This document shows positions 1 to 7,949 of a stretch of DNA of 64,000 nt, piece by piece. Each line of letters begins with the position of its first letter. Within the stretch, counting starts at the first letter, position 1. Under the pieces are notes generated by a model. The model worked only from the letters and a program-made list of their open reading frames with translations. It ran no database searches and was not told the DNA's origin. The stretch is from Bacteriovoracaceae bacterium (lineage in GTDB: Bacteria; Bdellovibrionota; Bacteriovoracia; Bacteriovoracales; Bacteriovoracaceae): positions 41,225 to 105,224 of the forward strand of contig CANCFT010000009.1 of assembly GCA_947377285.1 (NCBI GenBank). The letters run 5' to 3'. Position numbers and translations under genes: made by a program.

Positions 1-30
1 TTCTCAAGCTCGAGTCTTGAACAGAAAAAT

Positions 31-57
31 AAAGGAGGTCATTTGACCTCCTTTTTT
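31..57. terminator. Bidirectional intrinsic terminator
   Basis: A perfect seven-base-pair stem (GGAGGTC / GACCTCC) with a four-base loop is followed by six T on the plus strand. On the minus strand it is followed by TTTATTTTT. It sits just past the stop of the minus-strand Hsp20 gene and probably ends that transcript; it could also end a plus-strand transcript entering from outside the window. Confidence 0.8.
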
Positions 58-66
58 ATTCGTACT

Positions 67-552
67 CTAATGTTTAATTTGAATTTTTTTAGTAACCTTC
101 GAAGCATCTTGTTTTGTCAATTCCAAATGTAAAACGCCATCTTTGAGATCAGCTTTAATATTTGATTGATCAACAGCATCTTCTAAGTAAATATCACGAC
201 GAAATGAACCAGCAGAGCGCTCAGAACAAACACAGTCAGCATCTTTGAACTCTGTCTCCTCAAGTTTTTTCTTTCCCTTAATTGTTAAAATATTATTGTG
301 TAGATCAATATTGATGTCGGACTCTTTCATTCCTGGAACTTCAGCATCTAATAAATATTTATTATCTTTTTCTATTAAGTCTATTGCTGGATAAAAAGCG
401 GTATCAAATAATTGCGGGGTCATAAAATCTCCTTTGTTAAAAAAACTATTCATTAGCGAATTTACTTCACCCATAAAGGATGAGAGTTCATCCTTTTTTT
501 TAGAACGTAATACAGGTGCAACACTTGTTGATTTCCATGGTGTAATATTCAT
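67..552 (-). CDS. Small heat shock protein Hsp20 (alpha-crystallin family)
   Basis: This is a 161-residue ATP-independent holdase chaperone that would bind unfolding proteins in the cytoplasm. The alpha-crystallin core spans about residues 53-150. It has the usual landmarks: the 'LLDAEVPGMKESDINIDL' strand pair, 'ILTIKGKK', a 'GSFRRDIYL' segment and the 'LKDGVLHLEL' strand. The C-terminal 'KKIQIKH' carries the I-x-I type anchor used for oligomer assembly. The start is supported by a GGAGG Shine-Dalgarno sequence. An intrinsic terminator follows the stop. Immediately upstream lie the remains of a second, exported Hsp20, so the two were probably tandem paralogues. No signal peptide. Confidence 0.95.
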   Translation of the reverse strand: MNITPWKSTSVAPVLRSKKKDELSSFMGEVNSLMNSFFNKGDFMTPQLFDTAFYPAIDLIEKDNKYLLDAEVPGMKESDINIDLHNNILTIKGKKKLEETEFKDADCVCSERSAGSFRRDIYLEDAVDQSNIKADLKDGVLHLELTKQDASKVTKKIQIKH

Positions 553-575
553 ATAACCTCCAAGAAAGCCATTGG

Positions 576-980
576 TTAAGTTTGTAGACTTTCTAATTGA
601 ATGATGTCACCAAATGAGAATGGCAATAAATACATTTTCATTATGGGGGTAATAATAATTACTAAATAATCATTTTTTAATTTAATTTCAATTTCATCTT
701 TTTATACACCAGGAAGTTCCGCTTCAACATGATACCCAGACTCTGTTTCATTTATATTCATTTTTGGGAAATGATTAGAAAATTTTTAATTTAGTAAATC
801 TAAATTTTGATAATCTAATAATTCATCTAAGTTTTGAGGCCAAATCTCCCTAGGAATTGTAAGTTTATTATCAGTTTGAGTATTTGTAGATTTAATAGGA
901 GGGGTTGCTCCAATTGCAATAGAATTTATCAATGCTAATAAAGTTATTATTGGTAAGATTTTTGTTTTGATTAAATTCAT
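576..980 (-). pseudogene. Decayed exported Hsp20-like gene
   Basis: Reading from an ATG with a good AGGAGG ribosome site, the frame encodes a clear signal peptide ('ILPIITLLALINSIAIGA') and then 'IWPQNLDELLDYQNLDLLN'. A TAA stop follows at 786-788. The same frame continues with an Hsp20 alpha-crystallin core start ('NINETESGYHVEAELPGV'), a second TAA at 702-704, then 'KDEIEIKLKNDYLVI'. After that the resemblance to Hsp20 is lost and the frame ends at 576-578. Two in-frame stops and a missing C-terminal half indicate a pseudogene of an originally exported small heat shock protein. The part before the first stop could still be translated as a 64-residue exported peptide, but I see no reason to think it is functional. 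Confidence 0.75.
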
Positions 981-1084
981 TATTAATTCCTCCTGATCTA
1001 GATATTCACTATTCAAGAGTATGTTTATTAATTGAATTTCGTCATGAAAAATATCGATTGAAAAAAAGATACGAAATATAGAGT

Positions 1085-1699
1085 TTATCTAATATTTTTT
1101 TGAAATTTTATTTGTATTTTTTTTATAACATTAGGAACAATCATCATAAAAGCTAAAATAATGAACATTGTCCATGTTCCATTGCCAATAATACCTTTAA
1201 GCCATAAAGTTGATACCATAATTAGTGTGAAATAAATCATATCTCCGGCAATAGCAATGAGCCATCCAACGAAAAAGCCATGTCCAGCAGCCACTGCTAC
1301 GGCCCTTCCCGTCATTGGGTCAACACCAAAAGCAATCATCACTAATGCAAATATTCCTGATGTATTTCCATAAAGCTCCATCGTCTTAGCAATGGTGAGT
1401 TTCATGACTTCACTGAATTTCGCTAGAAATTGAACTCGTGAGCCATATTTAATAAATAAAAGCATTATGGGTTCAAAAATACAGGCCAATATTACATCGG
1501 AGAGAAAATAGAGAAACATCATCATTGGCCATTCGAAATTACGACTTTTGGCCAGAAGTACACCCGCAGGAATTCCACCACCAAAGGGAATTAGAAAAAT
1601 AAATAAGACGTCCCAATGACTAGAAAGATTATGCATAAAAAAGTGTAACATTGGGATTTTTGAGTGCCAATGATTTAATTGGATGTTTAATAATATCAA
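1085..1699 (-). CDS. Multipass inner-membrane protein of unknown function
   Basis: About 200 residues with four or five hydrophobic segments, including 'VLFIFLIPFGGGIPAGVLLA' near residues 31-50 and further helices near 58-83, 140-165 and 175-190. The glycine/proline-rich re-entrant-looking 'PFGGGIPAG' followed by 'PMMMFLYFLSDVI' recalls small multidrug-export-type proteins (PF06695). That is only a resemblance by eye. The reading frame opens with TTG; the first ATG is at codon 17 (minus-strand position 1651). Neither has a convincing Shine-Dalgarno, so the start is uncertain. The C-terminus is basic and probably cytoplasmic. Its neighbours are stress proteins. Confidence 0.65.
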   Translation of the reverse strand: MILLNIQLNHWHSKIPMLHFFMHNLSSHWDVLFIFLIPFGGGIPAGVLLAKSRNFEWPMMMFLYFLSDVILACIFEPIMLLFIKYGSRVQFLAKFSEVMKLTIAKTMELYGNTSGIFALVMIAFGVDPMTGRAVAVAAGHGFFVGWLIAIAGDMIYFTLIMVSTLWLKGIIGNGTWTMFIILAFMMIVPNVIKKIQIKFQKNIR

Positions 1700-1741
1700 C
1701 TGAGGTTATTTTTATTCACATCAGTTGAAAAAGAAGAATGC

Positions 1742-1995
1742 TTATTTAGTTTTAATGAGGATAACCAATCGTGAAGTTTTCGAGGCATAGTTAGAATTAT
1801 CAGTTGTAGTAGAAATGCCTGTAGCAAGAAAAGAATTTTTTAGTTCTGAGGAAGAATTGTTTTCATCGGCGCATGATATTGCGATAACTACATTATTAAT
1901 GGCAGCCTTTTTGCTTGTTCGGCATTCGTATTTGCATTAGAACACAATGAGAAAGTATCTCCATTATTCCCCTGGGTAGTAAAAACTTTTTTCAT
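1742..1995 (-). pseudogene. Small gene interrupted by a one-base frameshift
   Basis: An AGGAG ribosome site precedes ATG at 1995. Translation gives 'MKKVFTTQGNNGDTFSLC', then about 35 codons later hits a stop. Around a run of five A on the minus strand (plus positions 1908-1912), adding one base restores an open frame: '...NAEQAKKAAINNVVIAISCADENNSSS...' to a TAA at 1742. The repaired product is about 84 residues, rich in Ser, Thr and Asn, with two Cys and no signal peptide. I recognise no family. A real frameshift, a homopolymer sequencing error or slippage at the A-run are all possible. Confidence 0.5.
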
Positions 1996-2069
1996 AACAT
2001 AGTAATCTCCTTTGAAATAAATTAAGCCAGCTTATTGTGATTCTAAAAGCTGGCAGTTTACCTTTGTCA

Positions 2070-2264
2070 TTATATAGAATCAGATTGTGGCCCCTCGTAT
2101 TGATGAGGTTCATATGTTTCATCTTTGTAAGATTGCATTGAATGATGGCCAAACTTGTTGGGCTTTTGGTTCTCCATTGCTTTAGCCGAATCTCTTTTTT
2201 CATTCATTTTAGGTATAGCTTTTTTTTGTTCATGTTTATTTTTTGCTTTTTTATTTTTCATCAT
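2070..2264 (-). CDS. Small highly charged protein, unknown function
   Basis: A 64-residue protein with a Lys/Glu/Asn/Gln-rich sequence, probably disordered. The first half is strongly basic ('KNKKAKNKHEQKKAIPK'); the second half is polar with 'YEPHQYEGPQ'. A strong GAGGAG ribosome site seven bases before the ATG supports it as a real gene in spite of its size. It has no membrane segment or signal peptide. It lies divergent from the CsbD gene in a group of small stress-type genes, so a stress or desiccation role is a guess from context only. Confidence 0.55.
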   Translation of the reverse strand: MMKNKKAKNKHEQKKAIPKMNEKRDSAKAMENQKPNKFGHHSMQSYKDETYEPHQYEGPQSDSI

Positions 2265-2403
2265 TGTGAACTCCTCTTTTAAGATTTCGTGGTCATAACC
2301 TATTAACTAGCAATTAATGAGCCCAAAGTTTAATTGGCCATATATTTGCAATTTCGATTCATTGACACCTGATCAACTGATCAATTTCAACATGGAGCAA
2401 CCA

Positions 2404-2613
2404 ATGAAAATGAATGAGAATACAGCTAAAGGGAAGTGGCTAGAGATTAAAGGTGATGTGCAAAAAGCTTGGGGTAAGTTGACTAATGACGAATTAGATC
2501 AAGTAAATGGAGACATGAAAAAAATTGCGGGACTCATACAGAAAAAGTATGGCGAATCTCAAAAAAGCGCCAGTGACAAACTATCAAGTATTTTTAAAAA
2601 GCATGAAATGTAA
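2404..2613 (+). CDS. CsbD-family stress-response protein
   Basis: A 69-residue hydrophilic helical protein of the CsbD family (PF05532), small proteins induced by general stress whose biochemical role is unknown. It shows the family pattern 'AKGKWLEIKGDVQKAWGKLTNDELDQVNGD' split over residues 7-38, in which W, K-G and L-T-D/N are conserved. The frame is open 29 codons further upstream. I place the start at 2404 because a GGAG sits six bases before it and the family motif begins right after. It heads a short run of plus-strand small genes ending with the DUF1328 membrane protein. Confidence 0.85.
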   Translation: MKMNENTAKGKWLEIKGDVQKAWGKLTNDELDQVNGDMKKIAGLIQKKYGESQKSASDKLSSIFKKHEM

Positions 2614-2634
2614 TTATAAATAGGAGAATAAAAA

Positions 2635-2943
2635 ATGAAATATTTTTTAAGTTTTGTGTTTATGAGCCATTTTTTAAGCCAAACATTAATAGCTCAGGAT
2701 TATAATTCAACCGAGCCACAATCTGAAAACAATATTACTTCAAGTACAAAAAAGGCGCTCCGCAAAGTTGGAAGAAAAGCTCGTGATGAAACCTGTGAGT
2801 GGACTGAAGATAAATCAAAATGTTTAAAAGAGCGAGAACAACACATGGAAGCCAATAAAAAGGATGTTATCGATACAAAGAAACGAAAATTAGACAAAGC
2901 TGCAAACGAATACCAGGAAGCAGTCGACAGTAAAATTAAATAG
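2635..2943 (+). CDS. Small exported charged protein, unknown function
   Basis: 102 residues with an N-terminal signal peptide (residues 1-20, cleavage likely after 'LIAQ'). The mature part is lysine- and glutamate-rich and predicted helical: two Cys in 'ETCEWTEDKSKCLK', then a long charged helix ending 'AANEYQEAVDSKIK'. An AGGAG ribosome site precedes the ATG. It lies 21 bases after the CsbD gene, so it is probably co-transcribed and stress-linked. The two cysteines could form a periplasmic disulfide. I do not recognise a family. Confidence 0.7.
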   Translation: MKYFLSFVFMSHFLSQTLIAQDYNSTEPQSENNITSSTKKALRKVGRKARDETCEWTEDKSKCLKEREQHMEANKKDVIDTKKRKLDKAANEYQEAVDSKIK

Positions 2944-3037
2944 CCTCGATCTAGGAGACATTTTGATGTAAAGGCCAACAACTTCACATCTAAAAATAAT
3001 TATATTGGAATTTAGATTTTTTACCAAGGAGTTACAT

Positions 3038-3214
3038 ATGTTAAGAGCATCAATATTATTTTTCGTACTTGCAATCGTAGCTGTCGTTTTTGGAGCTTAT
3101 GGAATAGCAGGAATATCTATGGGAATAGGTAGATTACTTTTAATGGTTTTCCTCGTGTTAGCAGTGCTTAGCTTTATTGCCAATATGGTTTCTAGAAATA
3201 ATCAGACTCATTAA
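3038..3214 (+). CDS. DUF1328-family small membrane protein
   Basis: A 58-residue protein with two transmembrane helices (residues 3-25 and 32-52) separated by a glycine-rich turn ('GAYGIAGISMGIGRLL'). It matches the DUF1328/YtjA family of small inner-membrane proteins often found with CsbD and other stress genes. The frame is open upstream to 3005, but AAGGAG before the ATG at 3038 and the family N-terminus 'MLRASILFF' fix the start. It is the last gene of the stress patch and is followed by a terminator. Confidence 0.85.
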   Translation: MLRASILFFVLAIVAVVFGAYGIAGISMGIGRLLLMVFLVLAVLSFIANMVSRNNQTH

Positions 3215-3237
3215 AAGAAAGTTAACTATTTTCAAAT

Positions 3238-3285
3238 AAATGAATAAAGCTTTTGCGAAACTAGCTTAGCTTTATTCATTTTCTT
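3238..3285 (+). terminator. Intrinsic terminator after the stress-gene group
   Basis: A long stem pairs AAATGAATAAAGCT (3238-3251) with AGCTTTATTCATTT (3268-3281), followed by TTCTT. It separates the DUF1328 gene from cluster A. The U-tract is short, but the 14-base arms are perfect. Confidence 0.65.
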
Positions 3286-3303
3286 ACTGCTCATATTCCT
3301 TAA

Positions 3304-3332
3304 TTGACAGATTCATTTTTATCCACTTAAAT
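3304..3332 (+). promoter_or_regulatory. Candidate sigma-70 promoter of cluster A
   Basis: A consensus TTGACA at 3304-3309 lies 17 bases before TTAAAT at 3327-3332, about 100 bases before the first cluster A gene. The -35 is perfect; the -10 is weak. No other promoter is apparent inside the following 11 kb, where genes overlap end to end, so this may drive the whole operon. Confidence 0.4.
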
Positions 3333-3432
3333 TTTATATTAGTGTTAGGTATGTATTTTTTTTCTATGAAAAGTCACATCGCACAACACTTACATCGCAA
3401 AACTAAAATATCGTTTTCAAGGGGACGTTTCT

Positions 3433-4143
3433 ATGAGTCTGATCATTGGTTTTTTTCATAAGGGTGGAATTTTCATGTACCCCATCCTGGCCTTTAGCTT
3501 ACTTATTTTGTCGTTTATAGTTGAGCGCTACATCTCATTGTATGTAAAACATAAAGTTGCCCCTGCTGATTTCCGCAAAAATATTTTAGGCTTCATTGCT
3601 AAAGGCGACTTTAAATCGGCCCAAACTTATATTGATATGAGTGCCAAAGAGACGAGTATCGGAAAAATTACAACAGTTGCTTGTAAACTAAGAAGTGTAG
3701 GAGCTGGAGACGAAGCTCTTCAAGCAAGAATGGATGAACAGCTTTCAAAAGAAATTTCTTCATACGATAAAAGAACAGGCTTCCTTGCAATGTTTGGTAA
3801 CGTTTCAACTCTTTTTGGATTATTGGGAACAGTTACAGGGATGATTTCATCTTTTGCTGGTGCCGGTGCTGCAACTCCAGTTGAGAGAGCAACATTACTT
3901 TCAAATGGTATTTCTGAAGCACTAAATGCTACAGCTTTTGGACTAGTTGCTGCTATTCCTGCTTTAGTTGCATATGCTGTTTATCAAAATAGAACTGAGC
4001 ATATCGTTAATACACTTACTGAAGATTCATCAGAAATTTACCATGACTTTTTATTTTATACTGAAAATCATAAAAATGAAGAGAAGGGTAATGTCGTTAT
4101 GGGTTACAACGATGAATCGACAACTTCAATGAAGAGAAACTAA
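3433..4143 (+). CDS. MotA/TolQ/ExbB proton channel protein (cluster A stator)
   Basis: A 236-residue inner-membrane protein with three transmembrane helices (about residues 13-31, 117-140 and 163-186) and the TolQ/ExbB signature 'TLFGLLGTVTGMISSF' with 'GISEALNATAFGLVAAIPALVAY'. With the two ExbD-like proteins downstream it should form a proton-driven stator like TolQR, ExbBD or AglRQS of Myxococcus. The long cytoplasmic loop lies between helices 1 and 2, as in the family. An AAGGGG ribosome site precedes the ATG. The stop TAA shares its last base with the next start. A second, diverged copy is in cluster B. Confidence 0.93.
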   Translation: MSLIIGFFHKGGIFMYPILAFSLLILSFIVERYISLYVKHKVAPADFRKNILGFIAKGDFKSAQTYIDMSAKETSIGKITTVACKLRSVGAGDEALQARMDEQLSKEISSYDKRTGFLAMFGNVSTLFGLLGTVTGMISSFAGAGAATPVERATLLSNGISEALNATAFGLVAAIPALVAYAVYQNRTEHIVNTLTEDSSEIYHDFLFYTENHKNEEKGNVVMGYNDESTTSMKRN

Positions 4144-4631
4144 TGAGCAGAAGAAATGGTCATGGAGCAAAGAAAGAATTAGATTTCGAGTTAAATCTCA
4201 CTTCTTTAATTGATTTGCTCTCAACATGTACCTGCTTTTTATTAATTTCTGCTGTTTGGATTCAAATCGGAACAGTCGAAATTAAACAAAGCCATGGAAC
4301 TGAAGCAGCAGCAGCTGCTAAAGATTCTTTTGACTTGGACCTAGTTTTTAAATCGGCATCTGATTTACACCTTCAATTAAAAAAAGATGGTAAGCCCGTT
4401 AAGGGAATAGATGTTAAGGCCGACACAAATGAAGCTATGCTAATTAAATTAAACGAAGCCATCGCGAATCAGATTTTAAATAAAGATAACAAATCAAAAA
4501 AAATGACCATCGCAGTAGCGACAGTGACTCCGAAAAGTACTGTTAACTACGGGCAACTGGTGTCAACACTTGATGTTCTTAGAAAAAATCAGATCGTCAA
4601 TATTGGCGTGCTTACGGCCAAAGGACAATGA
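4143..4631 (+). CDS. ExbD/TolR-like stator protein, first copy (cluster A)
   Basis: 162 residues: a short basic cytoplasmic N-terminus, one transmembrane helix (about 20-42) and a periplasmic domain. The helix begins 'LNLTSLIDLLSTCTCFLL', with Asp24 at the position of the conserved proton-carrying aspartate of ExbD/TolR/AglQ/AglS. It is translationally coupled to the TolQ gene (TAATG). Two non-identical ExbD proteins follow one TolQ here, as in the Myxococcus AglR-Q-S motor. The periplasmic part ends with an ExbD-like fold pattern ('LVSTLDVLRKNQIVNIGVLT'). Confidence 0.88.
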   Translation: MSRRNGHGAKKELDFELNLTSLIDLLSTCTCFLLISAVWIQIGTVEIKQSHGTEAAAAAKDSFDLDLVFKSASDLHLQLKKDGKPVKGIDVKADTNEAMLIKLNEAIANQILNKDNKSKKMTIAVATVTPKSTVNYGQLVSTLDVLRKNQIVNIGVLTAKGQ

Positions 4632-4638
4632 GGTCAGT

Positions 4639-5151
4639 ATGAGACTTAACCAAAGTATTGTTGCAGCTAATCCATTTGAAAAACATTTGATCAATCGCAG
4701 ACGTAAAAAAGGCAAAGGAATGAGATCTCCTCAATTCACCCTTATGCTTACTTCAATGGTTGATATGTTTTCGATGCTTGTTATATTTCTTTTACAAACT
4801 TTTTCGAATACTCCTGAAGTCTCGATGTTAAAAGGAATGCAACTCCCAAATTCAATGACACCATCGATTGTCCGCGAAGCTCCGGTGCTTGCTATTTCTC
4901 GCGATGGAAATCTTTATCTTGATCAAAAACTTGTTGGTAAAACGAGTGATGTTTCAAAGAAACCTGATGAATTATTGAATAAACTTAACATTATTAAAAA
5001 AGGTTGGGTGAGTTCTCATACCAGTGCTTTTACTGGTGAAATCAATCTTCAAGCTGACCGTGAAGTTGAGAGTACAACAGTCTCGCTCGTAATGGGTGTG
5101 CTGACTGCTTCTCAATTTCAATCGATTCAATTAGCGGTTATAGGAAAATGA
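4639..5151 (+). CDS. ExbD/TolR-like stator protein, second copy (cluster A)
   Basis: 170 residues with a longer basic cytoplasmic tail ('NRRRKKGKGMR'), one transmembrane helix (about 36-57) and a periplasmic domain. The helix reads 'FTLMLTSMVDMFSMLVIFLL'; Asp42 is the expected proton-binding residue. The frame is open 23 codons upstream inside the preceding gene. I chose 4639 because GAGG lies six bases before it. It differs strongly from the first ExbD of the cluster, consistent with a hetero-dimeric pair in the stator. The stop overlaps the next start (ATGA). Confidence 0.87.
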   Translation: MRLNQSIVAANPFEKHLINRRRKKGKGMRSPQFTLMLTSMVDMFSMLVIFLLQTFSNTPEVSMLKGMQLPNSMTPSIVREAPVLAISRDGNLYLDQKLVGKTSDVSKKPDELLNKLNIIKKGWVSSHTSAFTGEINLQADREVESTTVSLVMGVLTASQFQSIQLAVIGK

Positions 5152-7949
5152 AAGTTTTTTTAACTTTTCTATTTTTGTTCTCAATCTCAAAATATTCTTT
5201 TGCCAACGACTCTCAGTATCTAATTAAAGAAATGGAAGCTTTGAGAGATTCACTTCAATTAGAAGATCCGGCCAGGATTGACCTGACTTTGCGTTTAGCG
5301 GATTTATATTTTGATGTTTCGATCCAAGAAGGTAAGGGAGAAGACCTAGAAGCATTAAAAAAAAATCGACTTAAGGCCCTAGATCTATATAAAAGATCTT
5401 TGGAAGGGACAGACCATTTAAAAAAAGCCACTGGATTAAACCGAGTTAAGATTCAATTCCAGATGGGGCGACTTCTCTCTCGTTTAAACGAAGGGAAAAT
5501 GGCCGAACAATATTATTTAGATATTTTAGGGAATACAGAGTCGCCTAAAAAAATGATGGAACAATCGGCACTCGCCCTTGCTGAATGGCATGAAGACGAA
5601 GCTAATTATGCTCAGGCTAAAAAATACTATGACCGCGCGATCTCTCATTGTAGTGACCGCAATTCATGTAATTATGGAAATTATCGATTAGCTTGGTTGT
5701 ACTATAAAGATACAAAATTAGACGAAGCCATACTCACAATGGAAAAATCTCTATGGACTGAAGAATCAGTTATAAGAGAGAGCTCACTGACAGATTTAAT
5801 TCTCTTTTTATCTAATAAAGAAAAATCAGACGGAACGCGCGAATTAGAAATGATTCAAAAAATCTCGGCAAAAGCACACCGTCCTGAATTGACTCGTTTA
5901 TTAGTTGAAGCCTTTTATGTAGCAGGTAACCGATTGGCCGGTTCAAATCTCTTAGCTGAAATTAATAAAAAAGACCCGAATCTTTATTATGAAGTCCGCT
6001 TATTAGAAGAATATTATGGATTCCGTAAATGGGAAAAAGTTCAACAATATCTTTCTATTATTGAAAAAAGAAAAATCACTGATCTTCCTTCAAAACCAGA
6101 AGAAGCTAAAGAAGTCATGGTTATCTTGAGAAGATTTATTGTTCAAGTTGATGCAGAAATGCAAGTTGTGGCCGATTTAAAATCAGTTTTAAAGCGCTCG
6201 ATTGAATCCTACCTTACTCTTTATCCGAAAGATGAACTGAGAGCAAAAATGCAATCGGGATGGCTGGCCATTGTACTTGATAAAAAAGAAAAATTGGCTA
6301 AATTAGACCAATGGATTAAAGAAGATGTCAGTTTAAAAATTTCACCACTTGAAACGAGAAAACTTAGACAAACTCGCCTTGCCTTGGCCCAATCTGAAAA
6401 ATTGGCAAAAATAGTCATTGAAGATTCATTGGCGATTGCTGAGATTTTAAAAGGAACACCTGAAGCCGATGAATTTCTTTACGTGGCTTCAAGAGAGCAA
6501 TATGCTCAAAAAAGTTTTGACTTGGCCCTTCCACATTTTCAAACAATTGTTAAAAATGCCAAAGGACAAAAAGTTATTGGAAATTGGGCGATCCTTTCTC
6601 AAAATTTAATCTTAGATATTTATAATACTCAAAAAAATTATGATGGAATTGTTTCGCAAGTTAGTTTTTGGAAAGAAATAACTAAAGGTGCCTCAAGTGA
6701 AGAAGTCATCAAAGAAACAAAATCAATGGATCAAATTTTAGTTCAGGCCCAGTTCGAAAAAGCATTTTTATTAAAAGAATCTCCAGTGGCATTAGAGACT
6801 TTTTATCAATTCTGCCTGAACGATCAATATATTGAAAAATCTTGCCCAAATGCGAAAGTCCTTTCGATAAAATTTAAGAGCCAAGACAAATTAGTTAAGA
6901 TTTTAGAAAAAATGGGCGAGCAAAATGAACTCGCTTCTGAATTAGAATTAATGGGGCGCTTTCAAGAGGCAGCTCTTGTTAGAGAAAAATTTGAACTCGC
7001 TGGTAAGCCTAATGTCGAAGCTTATTTAAAGACTGCTTTTCTATATGAACTTGACCATAATTTAAAAGAAAGAAACCGCATTTTAAACTTGATGGTTATA
7101 GCTTTGAAAAATGAAAAATCACTTCCAAGTGAATTTGAAAAAATTGCTTATACTTCTTTATTTGAAGCCAATCTTTTAGATGAAAAAGCTTTGGCCATGC
7201 CTTGGTCTGTAGGTTTTAAGTTAAAAATTGCCAGTCAGTTAGAAGTAGAAAATCCAACGGCCATGACAAAACAAGTTCTCTTTTCAACTAAAGAAGGCAG
7301 TGGCCCAGTTTGGTCAAAAGTTGTTTTAAGTGAATTAGAAGCAGAATATATAAAAATAAATCTTATTAAATTTTACGGAACTCAAAGCCAGAAGCTCTTT
7401 AAGAAAAGAACTGCTGCCATTGAAAAGTTTGCTGGCCTTGCTAAGCCTATGCTTGATAGCGCTGATCTTGAAACAAGAATCTATATTCTTCATATGTTAA
7501 AATTGACCTATAAAAACATGGCCAATGAGATCTTAAACACACCGATTCCAGATGGATTAGATGAAAAGACTTTGGCATCAGTGACGACTCAGATTTCCTC
7601 AATGGCCGATCCATTTGACCGAGTTAATGAAGATTATGACAAACTTCTTGGTGAACAATTGGCCGCTCTAGCCAATGATAATCTAAAGGCAACAGTTGCA
7701 AAAAATATTTCAGGTGTAGCATCAAATTATGCTTCATTTATACAATTAAATGGCAGCGAAAAAATTGAACGCAAAGTTGTTGGGTCAATTGATTACAACC
7801 AAGCAGTAAGCATGAGAAAAAATTTACTCAGTAACCCTGAAGATAAAAAGACTCTTTTAGGATTAAAAGAATTTTATACAAAAAATCAAAACTCTCGGAT
7901 TGCAGCTTACTACGCTGGACGAGTGGACAACCTAAAACAGGTAGAATGA
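5148..7949 (+). CDS. Large TPR-rich periplasmic protein (GltD/AgmU-type, cluster A)
   Basis: A 933-residue exported protein with signal peptide 'FLTFLFLFSISKYSFA' and repeated helix-turn-helix units of TPR type, clearest in the first 300 residues ('ARIDLTLRLADLYFDVSIQ', 'AKKYYDRAISHC', 'YGNYRLAWLYYKDTKLDEAI'). It would act as a periplasmic scaffold between the inner-membrane motor and the outer membrane. Its size, TPR content and place next to TolQ/ExbD and TonB-like genes match Myxococcus GltD/AgmU. The identity of the match is inferred from context. It starts within the previous stop (ATGA). Cluster B has a counterpart at 50375-53401. Confidence 0.75.
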   Translation: MKVFLTFLFLFSISKYSFANDSQYLIKEMEALRDSLQLEDPARIDLTLRLADLYFDVSIQEGKGEDLEALKKNRLKALDLYKRSLEGTDHLKKATGLNRVKIQFQMGRLLSRLNEGKMAEQYYLDILGNTESPKKMMEQSALALAEWHEDEANYAQAKKYYDRAISHCSDRNSCNYGNYRLAWLYYKDTKLDEAILTMEKSLWTEESVIRESSLTDLILFLSNKEKSDGTRELEMIQKISAKAHRPELTRLLVEAFYVAGNRLAGSNLLAEINKKDPNLYYEVRLLEEYYGFRKWEKVQQYLSIIEKRKITDLPSKPEEAKEVMVILRRFIVQVDAEMQVVADLKSVLKRSIESYLTLYPKDELRAKMQSGWLAIVLDKKEKLAKLDQWIKEDVSLKISPLETRKLRQTRLALAQSEKLAKIVIEDSLAIAEILKGTPEADEFLYVASREQYAQKSFDLALPHFQTIVKNAKGQKVIGNWAILSQNLILDIYNTQKNYDGIVSQVSFWKEITKGASSEEVIKETKSMDQILVQAQFEKAFLLKESPVALETFYQFCLNDQYIEKSCPNAKVLSIKFKSQDKLVKILEKMGEQNELASELELMGRFQEAALVREKFELAGKPNVEAYLKTAFLYELDHNLKERNRILNLMVIALKNEKSLPSEFEKIAYTSLFEANLLDEKALAMPWSVGFKLKIASQLEVENPTAMTKQVLFSTKEGSGPVWSKVVLSELEAEYIKINLIKFYGTQSQKLFKKRTAAIEKFAGLAKPMLDSADLETRIYILHMLKLTYKNMANEILNTPIPDGLDEKTLASVTTQISSMADPFDRVNEDYDKLLGEQLAALANDNLKATVAKNISGVASNYASFIQLNGSEKIERKVVGSIDYNQAVSMRKNLLSNPEDKKTLLGLKEFYTKNQNSRIAAYYAGRVDNLKQVE

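Noticed and set aside
786..1016. Stand-alone 76-residue minus-strand gene
   Set aside because: Its frame continues past the stop into an Hsp20 core, and a strong ribosome site points to the internal ATG at 980; it is better read as the 5' part of a pseudogene.
1964..2203. 79-residue minus-strand ORF
   Set aside because: It runs out of frame through the small charged gene and the start of the frameshifted gene, without its own ribosome site or recognisable features.
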